Of a stretch of DNA of 64,000 bases, positions 23,839-33,757 are shown one piece after another. A program made the translations under genes and the position numbers. The notes beneath the pieces are model-generated. The model saw only the letters and a program-made list of their open reading frames with translations, had not been told where the DNA came from and made no database searches. This stretch comes from Streptococcus salivarius (GTDB lineage Bacteria > Bacillota > Bacilli > Lactobacillales > Streptococcaceae). The stretch's first letter is position 1. Each line of letters opens with the position of its first letter. The stretch spans positions 940,501 to 1,004,500 of the forward strand of contig NZ_CP018187.1 in the NCBI RefSeq assembly GCF_009738225.1, written 5' to 3'.

Positions 23839-25611
23839 ATGAATATTTTGATACTTGGTAATACTGCTGGATTAACAAACGATTTCATTTTGAAAACGTT
23901 TCCTAATCAAGCAGTTTTTATTTTTGGTCATACAGGTGTAAAGAACTCTCGTAAGAATAAAATCACCGTATATACCAAACATTATGAGAACAATCAATTA
24001 GAAGATGTTTTTGATTTTCATGATTATGATCAAATCATCTATTTTTCGGAATATCTCAATTATGGACATGAAAGTTCAGGGGAGATTGAAAATCTCATCA
24101 GATTATTAGAGTGTCTTAAAGATAGAAAAAACAAACGTTTACTTTACATTACAGGTCCTGTCCTTGAGGATGGGAAACGAACCTTACAGACGACAACTAA
24201 GGATACCTTATTATCCTGGACTCGAGAGTTTGGGATCAACCTTAAAGTTCTACATAGTCCCTTTCTTTATTCAGTCATTAATAAAGAAGATTATCTATAT
24301 AAACTGTTTGTACGTTTAGATGATCATGAGCAAGTGGAGTTGAAGGAGTCATCACAAAGTCAGGCGACTTTTATCAGTCTATCTGACTTGGGAGATTTGC
24401 TTCACAAATTATGTGAGCGATGGAATGACACCTATGAAAGTATTATTATTCCGGATCCTTTCCAACTGACTTTTGGTGAGCTCTTGCAAGCTTTGGATAA
24501 GTATTTCCCTAACAAGCAGGTTCATTTCTTAGAGGAAAGAAGAATTAGGAAATATGATAACGATCCTGAAAAGCACCATGATTTGCGTAATCGATTCGCT
24601 TGGTTTATGCGTTATGCCTTGGTGCGTGACTTGCCAGATATTTACGAAGACTATCAAAAACAGCGTAAAGGTTCTTTACGTGTTTCTAAGTTCCGCAACT
24701 TCGTAGATAATATCGTTAAGCAAAAGAGAAATAAGAAACTTGCTGCGGTTGTCGCCACCTTCTTAGTCTTTGAAGCTTTTCGATATATGACTCAAGGTCA
24801 GTTACATTTCCAATTGATTGACCTACGTTTGCTCTTTGTTGTCTTGATTAGTACAGTTTTGGGCATGGGTTATGGCTTGTTCTCAGCAGTCCTTGCAATT
24901 ATTGGTTTGACAATTAGTCAAATTTTGTCTGGAACTAGCTGGCAATTACTTCTATATAATACGGATCGTTGGGTTGCTTTTATTGCCTATATCTTTATCG
25001 CTGTTGTTTGTGGTTTTGTGGAAATGAAGAAAAAAGATGACAAGCTACAACTAGACAAACAATTGGAAACAGTTAAGGAAGACTATCTTATCCTTAATCA
25101 ATCCTACCATACATTACTCAATGAAAATAAAGACCTGAAAAATGCCTTGTTAGCAAGTCAAGATGGTCTTGGAAAAGCCTATTCTTACTTTGTGACTTTA
25201 GATCATGCTAGTGTTGAGAAGGTTCTCAGACAGACGCTTGATTTGGTTTCAGAGATTTTGAATGCTCCTGTTTCACTTTATGGTGGTGGTCCTTTCCAAT
25301 ATGAGCTCCTTTTGGGAGATAACGATAAGAAGCAAGTATCTTTGACAGATTTTAAAGAAGTTGGAGATGCCTTCGGTCATGGACGTGTCTGGGCTAATAA
25401 ATCATTGCTTGAGAATCGTCCAGCTTATGCCATGGAAGTTAAGACCAAGGCAGAGGGTACCTTTATCATTTGGGTAGAGGCTGTTCCTTTTGAAGCCATG
25501 TCTACTAAAGTGTTAAACGAGCTTGAGGTTCTTTCAAAAATGAGTCGTTCTTTCATTGAAAAGGCAGAACTTCTTGAACAAGCTAGTCATCAAGGGAGGG
25601 TTGCACAATGA
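23839..25611 (+). CDS. pelD: PelD-like membrane regulator with N-terminal epimerase-like domain, no GGDEF
   Basis: 590 residues. Residues 1-290 resemble an NAD-dependent epimerase/SDR fold with a degenerate nucleotide loop (ILGNTAGLTN) and no visible YxxxK catalytic pair. A cluster of about four membrane helices follows (about 305-400), then a coiled-coil (400-440) and a GAF domain to the end. Pseudomonas and Bacillus PelD have membrane helices, GAF and a degenerate GGDEF domain that binds c-di-GMP; here the protein stops after the GAF. It should assemble with PelE, F and G as the synthase complex. SD GGGGAGAAG precedes the ATG. It overlaps pelE by four bases. Confidence 0.75.
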   Translation: MNILILGNTAGLTNDFILKTFPNQAVFIFGHTGVKNSRKNKITVYTKHYENNQLEDVFDFHDYDQIIYFSEYLNYGHESSGEIENLIRLLECLKDRKNKRLLYITGPVLEDGKRTLQTTTKDTLLSWTREFGINLKVLHSPFLYSVINKEDYLYKLFVRLDDHEQVELKESSQSQATFISLSDLGDLLHKLCERWNDTYESIIIPDPFQLTFGELLQALDKYFPNKQVHFLEERRIRKYDNDPEKHHDLRNRFAWFMRYALVRDLPDIYEDYQKQRKGSLRVSKFRNFVDNIVKQKRNKKLAAVVATFLVFEAFRYMTQGQLHFQLIDLRLLFVVLISTVLGMGYGLFSAVLAIIGLTISQILSGTSWQLLLYNTDRWVAFIAYIFIAVVCGFVEMKKKDDKLQLDKQLETVKEDYLILNQSYHTLLNENKDLKNALLASQDGLGKAYSYFVTLDHASVEKVLRQTLDLVSEILNAPVSLYGGGPFQYELLLGDNDKKQVSLTDFKEVGDAFGHGRVWANKSLLENRPAYAMEVKTKAEGTFIIWVEAVPFEAMSTKVLNELEVLSKMSRSFIEKAELLEQASHQGRVAQ

Positions 25612-26525
25612 TTCCAGTCCTAATTACTAGTATTTTAGCGGTTTGTTACTTCCTATCTATAGCACTTGTCTATAAAGCTATTGTTAGTGGCAGATCAGAT
25701 TTAACCATTTTTTACTTGATTTTCCCAATTGCTTTACCTTTCTTTGGTGCCGGTCTGATTCATATGATTTCTAAGCCAAATCCTGGTAGACACCGTCGTG
25801 GTCAAGAAGCAGCAGTTGGCGGCAAAATTAAAGATTTGACCATTGATTTTGGAAATATCGATGATTTTCAACGTCCTAAGGAATTGGTTGAAGAAGACAT
25901 CGTTCCTCTTGAAGAATCTCTCTATTTGAATAAGGCTAAGGAAGCTCGTCAGCAATTGATGGGATTGGCTAATAATGATCCATCTCATTTTATGGATTTG
26001 CTCTACTTGGCTCGCTTAAATGAGGACAGTGAAATTGTTCACTACGCGACAACCTTTATTTCTGAAATTTCAAGTCAATACGATGAGAAGTTGAGTGCCT
26101 TTGAGAAACGTTTTGAAAAGTGTGAAGCAGACTTTGATCTCTTAACCGAGTATTGTGATTTTATGGAAGATTACCTCTCTAAAGAACTTCTAAGTAAACA
26201 AATGGAAGGTTTGCTTCGTAAGGAGTACGAGGAACGTCTCTTGCAAAAACTTAGTCACGGAACGACTGCTAAAGACTTAGTGAGAGTTATCCATAATGAA
26301 CTAGCTCTTGGTTTGTATGATTTGGCTCAAAAGCATTTGACGCAGCTTTCAATTAAATCAAATGCGGATGATGTGTATTATTTGTATTTGGAATATTACT
26401 ATCAAACTGGTCAGTTTGATGAATTTAAGAACATGATTCGTGAGATGCAAGGCAAACAGGTTGTTCTTTCTAAGGACAAGCAAGATCTCTTGAACTTCTG
26501 GCAAGGAAAAGAGGTGATGGCATGA
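25608..26525 (+). CDS. pelE: PelE-like membrane protein
   Basis: 305 residues. Two N-terminal membrane helices (about 1-22 and 30-52) are followed by a cytosolic, entirely helical region with repeat-like pairs (residues 95-300) suggestive of TPRs. Position between the pelD and pelA homologues, ATGA overlaps on both sides and this architecture match PelE, a scaffold of the inner-membrane Pel synthase. Sequence similarity of PelE proteins is low, so the call rests largely on context. Confidence 0.7.
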   Translation: MIPVLITSILAVCYFLSIALVYKAIVSGRSDLTIFYLIFPIALPFFGAGLIHMISKPNPGRHRRGQEAAVGGKIKDLTIDFGNIDDFQRPKELVEEDIVPLEESLYLNKAKEARQQLMGLANNDPSHFMDLLYLARLNEDSEIVHYATTFISEISSQYDEKLSAFEKRFEKCEADFDLLTEYCDFMEDYLSKELLSKQMEGLLRKEYEERLLQKLSHGTTAKDLVRVIHNELALGLYDLAQKHLTQLSIKSNADDVYYLYLEYYYQTGQFDEFKNMIREMQGKQVVLSKDKQDLLNFWQGKEVMA

Positions 26526-28348
26526 AATTAGGTAAAAAGAATGTTATCCGCAAAGAAACCTTGCTAGGTGTCGGACTTATTTTGTGTTTGGCCATCGGAC
26601 TCTTTGTTCAAAAGAAAGGGGAATGGTACCCAACTCAAGGTAAGGAAGCCTATCTTACCGGAAAAGTACCTTCTACGGCCTCAGTGGTCAAGGATTTAGA
26701 TAAAGATACACTGGTTCTTTATGATAGTGAAAACGAGACGAGTCAAAGGGCTTGGAAACAGTTTGAGCAAATTCTAAAAGATATGCGTATGGGAGCTAAG
26801 TTAGTCGATGTGGCTAAACACGAGTCCTATTCACTTTCAGATTATAAAAAAGTAGTCCTTCTTGTCACTGACCTTTCTCGAATGGAGGACCAGGTTCAGC
26901 CACTAATGGATTGGACTGAAAAAGGTGGTCAAACACTTTTTGCAGTAACCATGGGGAAAGAAAGTAATCTGGATGCCATTGATCATAATCTTGGCGTAAG
27001 TTATTCCAATTTTGAGATGGATGAGGTCAAGGAAATCTACGTGGATCCTGACTTCATGATTGGTGGGGGACGCAATTATAAAATTGAAGAACCTTTTGAG
27101 TCAGCTAGAAAAGTCTCTCTTGAAAGTGATGTTAAGGTACATGCTAAAACAACAGATGATTCTCATACACCGTTGATTTGGGAAAAACCATACGGCAAAG
27201 GGAAGTTTGTCGTTGATAACCTTGGAATCTATGAGCGTAATGTCCGTGGTATTTATGCCGCTTCCTATAGTCTTTTGACTGAGGCGACGGTTTATCCGGT
27301 AATCAATGGTTCTACCTATTATATAGATGATTTCCCATCACCTGTTCCAGCCGGAGATGGTCGTTTCGTTAAACGTGACTACGACATGTCTGTGTCTGAA
27401 TTTTATACCAATGTTTGGTGGCCAGACCTTCTTAAGCTGCACGAAAAGTATGGTATTGTTCATACAGGTGTGGTCATTGAAAACTATGAGGCCCAGACAG
27501 ATGGTAAAATTGTTCAACAAAATGATTTAGATCGTTTCAAGTATTTTGGAAATTCGCTTTTGGCTAATGGCGGTGAACTTGGTTATCATGGTTACAACCA
27601 CCAACCTTTGAGTCCTTCATCTGTTAATTATGGTGAAAAGTATGCCAGCTACAAGACTTGGAAGGATAAGGCTGCTATGAAGGCCAGTCTGTCTGAGTTG
27701 ATTCGTTTTGTCAACCAACTCTTTCCTAAAACGCAAAAATCAGTCTACGTTCCACCATCAAATATCCTTTCAAAAGAAGGGCGAGAGGTAATCGTTAATG
27801 ATTTCCCAGAAATCAAGGCTATCTCAAGTAACTATTTCCCAGGAGATTTCACTTATTCGCAAGAGTTTGAAGTGTCACCTGATGGAATGATTGAAGAGCC
27901 ACGTACAGTTTCTGGTGCGGTTTGGGACGATTTCTCACAGATGACGGTCTTTTCTGAAATGAATATGCACTATGTTAATAATCACTTCCTTCACCCTGAT
28001 GATGTTCTTGATGTCGATCGTGGTGCAGAATTGGGTTGGGCAAAGATGTATAAGGCTTTGGACAAGGAAGTTAGTTGGGTCCACAATATGTCACCTTCGC
28101 TTAGAAATCTAACAGGTTCAGAATTAGCAGGTGCTGTTCAGCGTTACGGTATTTTGAAAGTTTCTCAAAAATATACCAAAGACGCCCTAAACATTGATCT
28201 TGAGAATTTTCATGATCATGCTTACCTTATGGTTCGTTTAAATCAAAACGAAGTTAAGAAGGTAAAAAATGGTAAGGTTACGCATTTAACGGGTGATCTT
28301 TACCTATTGGAGGCTACAAATAAGTCAGTCACCATCACATTAAAATAA
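26522..28348 (+). CDS. pelA: PelA-like polysaccharide deacetylase (DUF2194 type)
   Basis: 608 residues with an N-terminal membrane anchor (about 10-28), an outside-facing alpha/beta domain (about 50-250) and a polysaccharide deacetylase domain. Metal/catalytic motifs are IDDFPSP (near 266) and GYHGYNH (near 352). It should remove acetyl groups from N-acetylhexosamines of the exported polymer, giving it positive charge. Gram-positive Pel clusters carry such a deacetylase-only PelA; the glycoside hydrolase half of Pseudomonas PelA is not obvious here. Confidence 0.75.
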   Translation: MKLGKKNVIRKETLLGVGLILCLAIGLFVQKKGEWYPTQGKEAYLTGKVPSTASVVKDLDKDTLVLYDSENETSQRAWKQFEQILKDMRMGAKLVDVAKHESYSLSDYKKVVLLVTDLSRMEDQVQPLMDWTEKGGQTLFAVTMGKESNLDAIDHNLGVSYSNFEMDEVKEIYVDPDFMIGGGRNYKIEEPFESARKVSLESDVKVHAKTTDDSHTPLIWEKPYGKGKFVVDNLGIYERNVRGIYAASYSLLTEATVYPVINGSTYYIDDFPSPVPAGDGRFVKRDYDMSVSEFYTNVWWPDLLKLHEKYGIVHTGVVIENYEAQTDGKIVQQNDLDRFKYFGNSLLANGGELGYHGYNHQPLSPSSVNYGEKYASYKTWKDKAAMKASLSELIRFVNQLFPKTQKSVYVPPSNILSKEGREVIVNDFPEIKAISSNYFPGDFTYSQEFEVSPDGMIEEPRTVSGAVWDDFSQMTVFSEMNMHYVNNHFLHPDDVLDVDRGAELGWAKMYKALDKEVSWVHNMSPSLRNLTGSELAGAVQRYGILKVSQKYTKDALNIDLENFHDHAYLMVRLNQNEVKKVKNGKVTHLTGDLYLLEATNKSVTITLK

Positions 28349-28369
28349 GGCAAAATAGGGGAAATGCCG

Positions 28370-29776
28370 ATGAAGATATGTTTAATTCTTGAAGGGTCCT
28401 ATCCGTATGTTCACGGTGGTGTCTCTACTTGGATGCATCAATATATTACAGAAATGAAAGAGCATGAATTTGTTCTCTGGGTTGTGGGGGCAACACATGA
28501 GCAAAAGGGAAAGTTTGTTTATGAACTTCCTGAAAATGTTGTAGAAGTACACGAAGTCTTTTTGGACTATGTTGTGCCAGATAAAGAAGAAGACATAGAG
28601 CCACATCAGTTTACAGATGAGGAAAAACAAGCGCTTAAAGATATGGTTTTTTGTCAACAACCTGATTGGAAGGTCTTGTTTAAACTTTTACAGGATGGTA
28701 AGGTCGTTCCTAACGATCTCTTGAGTAGTGAGGCCTTTTTTCAGGTCTTGAAGGATCTCTGTAGTGAACGCTACACGCAACTATCTTTTTCAGATGTTTT
28801 TCACACAATCCGTTCTATGCTGTTTCCACTTTTAAATATTTTATCTTGTCCACCTCCTGAAGCAGATGTTTACCACTCAATCTCTACAGGTTATGGTGGT
28901 ATTCTTGCAACTTTGGGCAGTTTGACCTATGACAAACCTCTGTTCTTAACTGAACACGGGATTTATACACGTGAACGTGAGGAAGAATTGCTTCGTGCCA
29001 AGTGGGTTTTACCTACAATGCGCCAACAGTGGGTAAGATTCTTCTATATGTTGTCTGATGCGATTTATCAAAATGCTGAAAAAATTACCAGCCTCTTTAC
29101 TAAGGCCAAGGAAATTCAGATTGAGATGGGTTGTGATCCAGAGAAATGTCAGGTTATTTCAAACGGGATTGACTACGATGCTTTTTCACAAATTCCTTTG
29201 AAAGAACCAGATGGTTGGATTGATATCGGAGCCGTGGTTCGTTTGGCTCCAATTAAGGACATCAAAACCATGTTGTATTCTTTCTACGAACTAGCTCAGC
29301 AAGTACCAAACGTTCGTTTGCATATCATGGGTGGTATAGATGACCAAGAATATGCGGATGAGTGTTTTAGCTTGGCCGATAAGATGGACTTGGGAGATCG
29401 TCTCCTATTCACTGGTCGGGTTAATATTCGAGAATATATGAAGAAAATTGATTTTACGCTTTTGACCAGCCTTTCTGAAGGTTTGCCACTTTCTGTTTTG
29501 GAATCAATGGCGGCTAGCCGTCCTTGTGTGACGACAGATGTCGGATGTTGTCGAGAATTGCTAGAAGGTCGTGAGGATGACAATCTAGGGATTGCAGGAT
29601 TTTGTGCGCCACCTACTTGTACAGGGCCTCTTGCAGAAGCTATGAAGAAGATGGCGATTAATGATGCTAGACGTCTTGAAATGGGTGAAATTGCGCGTAA
29701 GCGTGTTGAGGCGATATATCAATATCCGCAAATGATCGGTCAGTACCGACGCTTATATGAGGAGGTGGCTGTTTAA
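28370..29776 (+). CDS. pelF: Pel polysaccharide glycosyltransferase PelF (GT4)
   Basis: 468 residues. The start ICLILEGSYPYVHGGVSTW is the signature N terminus of PelF; the GT-B C-terminal half has VVRLAPIKDIKTM, LFTGRVNIREYM and SLSEGLPLSVLESMAA. PelF is the cytosolic synthase that polymerises UDP-N-acetylhexosamine. An ATG two codons upstream (28364) is only two bases from AGGGG, while ATG 28370 is eight bases from it, so I prefer the latter. The stop overlaps the pelG start (TAATG). Confidence 0.88.
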   Translation: MKICLILEGSYPYVHGGVSTWMHQYITEMKEHEFVLWVVGATHEQKGKFVYELPENVVEVHEVFLDYVVPDKEEDIEPHQFTDEEKQALKDMVFCQQPDWKVLFKLLQDGKVVPNDLLSSEAFFQVLKDLCSERYTQLSFSDVFHTIRSMLFPLLNILSCPPPEADVYHSISTGYGGILATLGSLTYDKPLFLTEHGIYTREREEELLRAKWVLPTMRQQWVRFFYMLSDAIYQNAEKITSLFTKAKEIQIEMGCDPEKCQVISNGIDYDAFSQIPLKEPDGWIDIGAVVRLAPIKDIKTMLYSFYELAQQVPNVRLHIMGGIDDQEYADECFSLADKMDLGDRLLFTGRVNIREYMKKIDFTLLTSLSEGLPLSVLESMAASRPCVTTDVGCCRELLEGREDDNLGIAGFCAPPTCTGPLAEAMKKMAINDARRLEMGEIARKRVEAIYQYPQMIGQYRRLYEEVAV

Positions 29777-31227
29777 TGGCCGGTATTGGATTTGAATTAC
29801 GTAAAATTTACAACGAGGATAGCCTTTTTTCAAAACAAAAGGCCTACGCTTATGCTGGAATTGTTTATACCGGTCCTATGCTTTTGGGGATTTTGCTTAC
29901 AGCTGGTGTCGTTGTTCTAACAATGGTAGCGGGAATCAGTGAAAATGAGCGTGATTATATTCTTTCAAACTTAACTTACGCTATTATCTTTTCACTCGTG
30001 ATTACCAGTCTCTTTTCTCTGGTGGTAACTCGCTTTGTTGCGGACATGCTCTACGAGAAAAAATTTGAGACTATTATCCCTTCATTTTATGCGTCGAGTG
30101 CTTTGATGCTTATGATTGGAACACCACTTTATGCGATCTATCTAGCCTTTGCTAGTCGAAGCTTAGCAGAAGTGGCTATGGGAGTTTTACTCTTTGGTGA
30201 GCTCTGTCTCGTTTGGAATGTCATTACCTACTTGACGGCGATTAAATCCTATAAAGAAATTATCAAAGGTTTCTTTTTAGCGATTGGTGTGACGGTTTTC
30301 TCTGGGTTACTTAGTATTTTCCTACATCAAAAGTATGGTATCTTCCTAAGTGTTTGTTTGGGATACGGTGGAATGATGTTTTGGATGGTTCGTCTTATCC
30401 ATGACTATTTCCCATCGAATCTAAGAATGTCCTTCGAGTTTCTGAAATGGTTCGATCAATTTTCTGATCTTGCCAAGACAGGGCTTTACATGTTGGTGGC
30501 ACTCTTTGCTCATATCATTATTAACTGGTTTGGTCCTATCAGTAAGAGTTTTGATGGTTTCTTCCGTACAGCTCCAGTTTACGATGTGCCAGCCATGCTA
30601 GCTTACTTAACGACTTTGGTATCAACACTTAATTTCGTTATGTCTGTCGAGGTTTCCTTCTATCCGCATTTCCGACGTTATTTTAACCTCTACAATGAAG
30701 AGGGAAGTCTTTCGGATATCCAGGAAGCTGAAACTCAAATGCTGGATGTCATGAGTAACGAACTCAAATATGTTTTTTGGAAACAATTGCTAGCGACAAT
30801 TTTCATTATGTTCTTCGGAAGCGTGGCCTTGACTTATTTACCAATTGGTTTTAACAATCAAATGCATGGGTACTTTTTAACGCTATGTCTGGCTTATGGT
30901 CTCTATGCTGTTGGTAATGTAAATATCTTGCTATTGATGTATTTTGCAGATTATAAGGGGGCCAAGAAACTTGCCAAACACTTTGCTATTTTGACAGTAG
31001 TTTTGAGTTTTGGTTCTCAGTTCTTGGACTCAGCCTTTCTCGGTTACGCCTTCTTGATTTCTTCTTTACTTCTTTTCCTTGAAAGTGGTCAGGAAATCGA
31101 TAAATACACAAGTGATCTTCAGTATCATTTCTTAGGAAGCCAAGCCATGGTATCTAAGAAAGACGTGGGCTATTTTGAAAAATGGACTGAGCGTTTAGAA
31201 AACATACAAAAGAGGTGGGGGAAATGA
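29776..31227 (+). CDS. pelG: Pel polysaccharide transporter PelG
   Basis: 483 residues and about 12 membrane helices. The N terminus AGIGFELRKIYNEDS is characteristic of PelG, a MATE/Wzx-like protein that works with PelD and PelE to export the chain made by PelF. It ends with a four-base ATGA overlap into the CotH gene, tying the second half of the operon to the Pel core. Confidence 0.88.
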   Translation: MAGIGFELRKIYNEDSLFSKQKAYAYAGIVYTGPMLLGILLTAGVVVLTMVAGISENERDYILSNLTYAIIFSLVITSLFSLVVTRFVADMLYEKKFETIIPSFYASSALMLMIGTPLYAIYLAFASRSLAEVAMGVLLFGELCLVWNVITYLTAIKSYKEIIKGFFLAIGVTVFSGLLSIFLHQKYGIFLSVCLGYGGMMFWMVRLIHDYFPSNLRMSFEFLKWFDQFSDLAKTGLYMLVALFAHIIINWFGPISKSFDGFFRTAPVYDVPAMLAYLTTLVSTLNFVMSVEVSFYPHFRRYFNLYNEEGSLSDIQEAETQMLDVMSNELKYVFWKQLLATIFIMFFGSVALTYLPIGFNNQMHGYFLTLCLAYGLYAVGNVNILLLMYFADYKGAKKLAKHFAILTVVLSFGSQFLDSAFLGYAFLISSLLLFLESGQEIDKYTSDLQYHFLGSQAMVSKKDVGYFEKWTERLENIQKRWGK

Positions 31228-32990
31228 ATAGGAAAAAGAGTTTAGCAGCGGTTTTGTTGCTCTGTACGGTATTTGGTTTTACAGCATGTGGAACCAAGGA
31301 ACAGACAAAAAACGGTGTGACAACTAAAAAAGTAGATAAACAAGCGGCCACTGATATCTCTAATGTACACTTAAGAGACAAAAAGAGTCTCTATGATAAG
31401 GATCATACAAAGGTAACGACCATGTACCTGACAGTACGTCGAGGAGATGCTACAGAAAATCAAAATCACTCATGGTCTGAGGTCAATCAATATTCCGTTG
31501 AAGATTATCAGAAAATGCATGTTAAACGATATCAAGTAGCAGGGCTCCTTCAAGTTGGTAACGAGGACGGTCCTGTCTCTGGTGAGTTAGGTTATGACCA
31601 AGACGTGCCAAATGCCAGTGTTCAGATTCGTGGGGAAAGTTCAAGTAAGAACGCCCAAAAGAACTACAAAATCAAGATTAAAAAGAACAAGGGTGAGTGG
31701 AACGGTCAACGTACGATCAACCTTAACAAACACCAGACTGAAGCCCTTCGCTTTAGAAATAAGTTGTCCTATGATCTAATGGAAGAGATTCCACAACTCA
31801 TGGGTGCTAGAACGAGTTTTGTTCACCTCTACGTTAAAGATGAAACCTCTGACAATCCTTCAGGTAAATTTGAAGATTATGGTCTCTACACGCAAGTCGA
31901 ACAGATTAACAAAAACTATCTGAAAGATCATGGTCTGGATGAAAATGCCAACCTTTATAAACCAAACTTCTTCGAATTCTTCCGTTATGAAGATACGATT
32001 GTTAAAGAAGATGATCCTAAATTCGATAAGGATAAATTCGAGAAACTTTTGGAAATCAAAGGTAGCCATGATCACACCAAACTTATTGATTTTCTAACCA
32101 AGCTCAACGATCCATCGGTGAAGATCGAAACCATCATGGACAAGTATGTAGATCCTGAGAATATCCAATATTGGATGGCCTTCCAGATGTTGCTTGGTAA
32201 TGATGATACACAGAGTCGTAACATGTATCTCTATAGCCCACAAAACTCAACCAAATGGTACATCATTCCTTGGGATAACGATAGTATCTTGATGAAGAAT
32301 GAACGTCGTTTGGTAAGTAAGGACAGCGACCAAGCCAATAGCTGGGAAGTCGGTGTCAGCAACTATTGGGGTAACCAACTTTTCCAACGTTTGCTCAAAT
32401 CAAAAGAGTTCCGCAAGGGTCTAGATGAGAAGATGGATGAGCTACGTAAGACAATTACTGGTGACAAGATTACTTCTATGAGTAATGAATACGCAGCAGT
32501 CATTAGACCTTACCTAGCTAAGATGCCTGACCAAATGCATGCTAAGACAACTCCTGACAATTACGACAAGATTTTGGCAGATTTGCCAAATGAGTTGGAG
32601 AACAACTACAAGATTTATAAAACAAGTCTTGAAAAACCACAACCATTCTTTATCAATAAGCCGGAAGTGGCCAATAACAAATTGAAATTAAGTTGGGGTG
32701 CCTCTTACGATTTCAATAACAGCAAGTTGACTTACACTGTAGAATTAGCTAAAGACTATGAATTTAAAGACAAGGTCTTTGAAAAATCTGGTCTTAAAAC
32801 TCTAAGTGCCGAAACAGATACCTTGCCTAAGGGACAATACTTCGTACGTGTGACTGCAACTAATGAGGCTGGACAATCACAACGTGCCTTTGATTACTAT
32901 GTCAATAGTGATAACTCTAAACAATTTGGTATTATGAGCTTCTTTGTCCTCGAAGATGGAAAAATTGGGGTAGATGGTTATGAAGACTAA
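31224..32990 (+). CDS. CotH-kinase-family lipoprotein with Fn3-like C terminus
   Basis: 588 residues. A lipoprotein signal (LLLCTVFGFTACG) is followed by a CotH domain with IRGESSS (residues about 133-139) and WYIIPWDNDS (about 345-354), then a fibronectin-like beta domain (about 475-570). CotH proteins are atypical kinases; in Bacillus CotH phosphorylates a spore coat protein. This one should act on the outer membrane face, so any phosphate donor there is puzzling. The in-frame GTG at 31215 lies within the ribosome binding region; ATG 31224 overlaps pelG by ATGA. Confidence 0.8.
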   Translation: MNRKKSLAAVLLLCTVFGFTACGTKEQTKNGVTTKKVDKQAATDISNVHLRDKKSLYDKDHTKVTTMYLTVRRGDATENQNHSWSEVNQYSVEDYQKMHVKRYQVAGLLQVGNEDGPVSGELGYDQDVPNASVQIRGESSSKNAQKNYKIKIKKNKGEWNGQRTINLNKHQTEALRFRNKLSYDLMEEIPQLMGARTSFVHLYVKDETSDNPSGKFEDYGLYTQVEQINKNYLKDHGLDENANLYKPNFFEFFRYEDTIVKEDDPKFDKDKFEKLLEIKGSHDHTKLIDFLTKLNDPSVKIETIMDKYVDPENIQYWMAFQMLLGNDDTQSRNMYLYSPQNSTKWYIIPWDNDSILMKNERRLVSKDSDQANSWEVGVSNYWGNQLFQRLLKSKEFRKGLDEKMDELRKTITGDKITSMSNEYAAVIRPYLAKMPDQMHAKTTPDNYDKILADLPNELENNYKIYKTSLEKPQPFFINKPEVANNKLKLSWGASYDFNNSKLTYTVELAKDYEFKDKVFEKSGLKTLSAETDTLPKGQYFVRVTATNEAGQSQRAFDYYVNSDNSKQFGIMSFFVLEDGKIGVDGYED

Positions 32991-33708
32991 AGAGAAGCCC
33001 TTTCGCCATGAGTTGAAATACGTCATTGGTGAACCAGAAAAATCCCTGTTGACTGAACGTTTCAAACATTTGATTCAGTTGGATAAGCATGCGACAAATG
33101 GTGGTTATACCATTCGAAGTCTTTACTTTGATGACTATTGGAATAGTGCCTATGCTGAAAAAGATGCAGGTATTCTGGTTCGTAAAAAATATCGGATTCG
33201 TATCTACAATTTCGGGACCAATAGTATCAAACTAGAGCGTAAGAAAAAGGTTGATACCTACATTCTGAAAGAGGATGCACCATTAACTGTCGAAGAATTT
33301 TATAAAATCATTGATGGGGATTATGACTTTCTCTTGAAAAGTCCCTATCCTCTCTGTCAGGAATTTTACTATGAATGTGTTAGTAACATGATGCGTCCAC
33401 GGACCATCGTTGATTATGAACGAGAGCCGTGGGTTTATGACTTTGGAACAGTTCGCTTAACCTTTGACCAAAATGTCAGAGTAGCGGTTGGAAGTTTTGA
33501 TATTTTTGATCCGGACTTACCAACAATTCCAGTCATTGATCCGGAAAAGATGGTTTTCGAAGTTAAATATACAGAGTATCTGCCAAAGATTGTCCAAAGT
33601 GTCTTGCCAGGGAAAGCAGACATGATGGCTGTCTCTAAGTACGTATTGGCTTATGAAAAATCTCAGTATCTAAATGGTTTTGAATACTGGGAAGATGGGA
33701 AGATATAA
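32980..33708 (+). CDS. VTC-domain polyphosphate polymerase
   Basis: 242 residues, a single VTC domain: FRHELKYVI at the start, RSLYFDDYWN, RKKYRIRIYN, IKLERKKK, and a later MVFEVKYTEYLP. Basic residues line the expected tunnel. Family members polymerise inorganic polyphosphate from ATP. It starts inside the 3' end of the CotH gene; ATG 32980 is nine bases after GGGG, better spaced than ATG 32974. It is always intriguing next to DUF4956 and CotH, a grouping recurrent in Firmicutes. Confidence 0.8.
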   Translation: MKTKEKPFRHELKYVIGEPEKSLLTERFKHLIQLDKHATNGGYTIRSLYFDDYWNSAYAEKDAGILVRKKYRIRIYNFGTNSIKLERKKKVDTYILKEDAPLTVEEFYKIIDGDYDFLLKSPYPLCQEFYYECVSNMMRPRTIVDYEREPWVYDFGTVRLTFDQNVRVAVGSFDIFDPDLPTIPVIDPEKMVFEVKYTEYLPKIVQSVLPGKADMMAVSKYVLAYEKSQYLNGFEYWEDGKI

Positions 33709-33720
33709 ATAGGAAAAGTG

Positions 33721-33740
33721 CTAAGTTTGGAAGAACTTAG
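33721..33740 (+). other. Intra-operon hairpin before the DUF4956 gene
   Basis: CTAAGTT-TGGAAG-AACTTAG, a perfect 7-bp stem in the 49-base gap after the VTC gene, without a T-run. It could be an RNA processing or stability element. Confidence 0.4.
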
Positions 33741-33757
33741 TATAAGAAGGGGAATTT

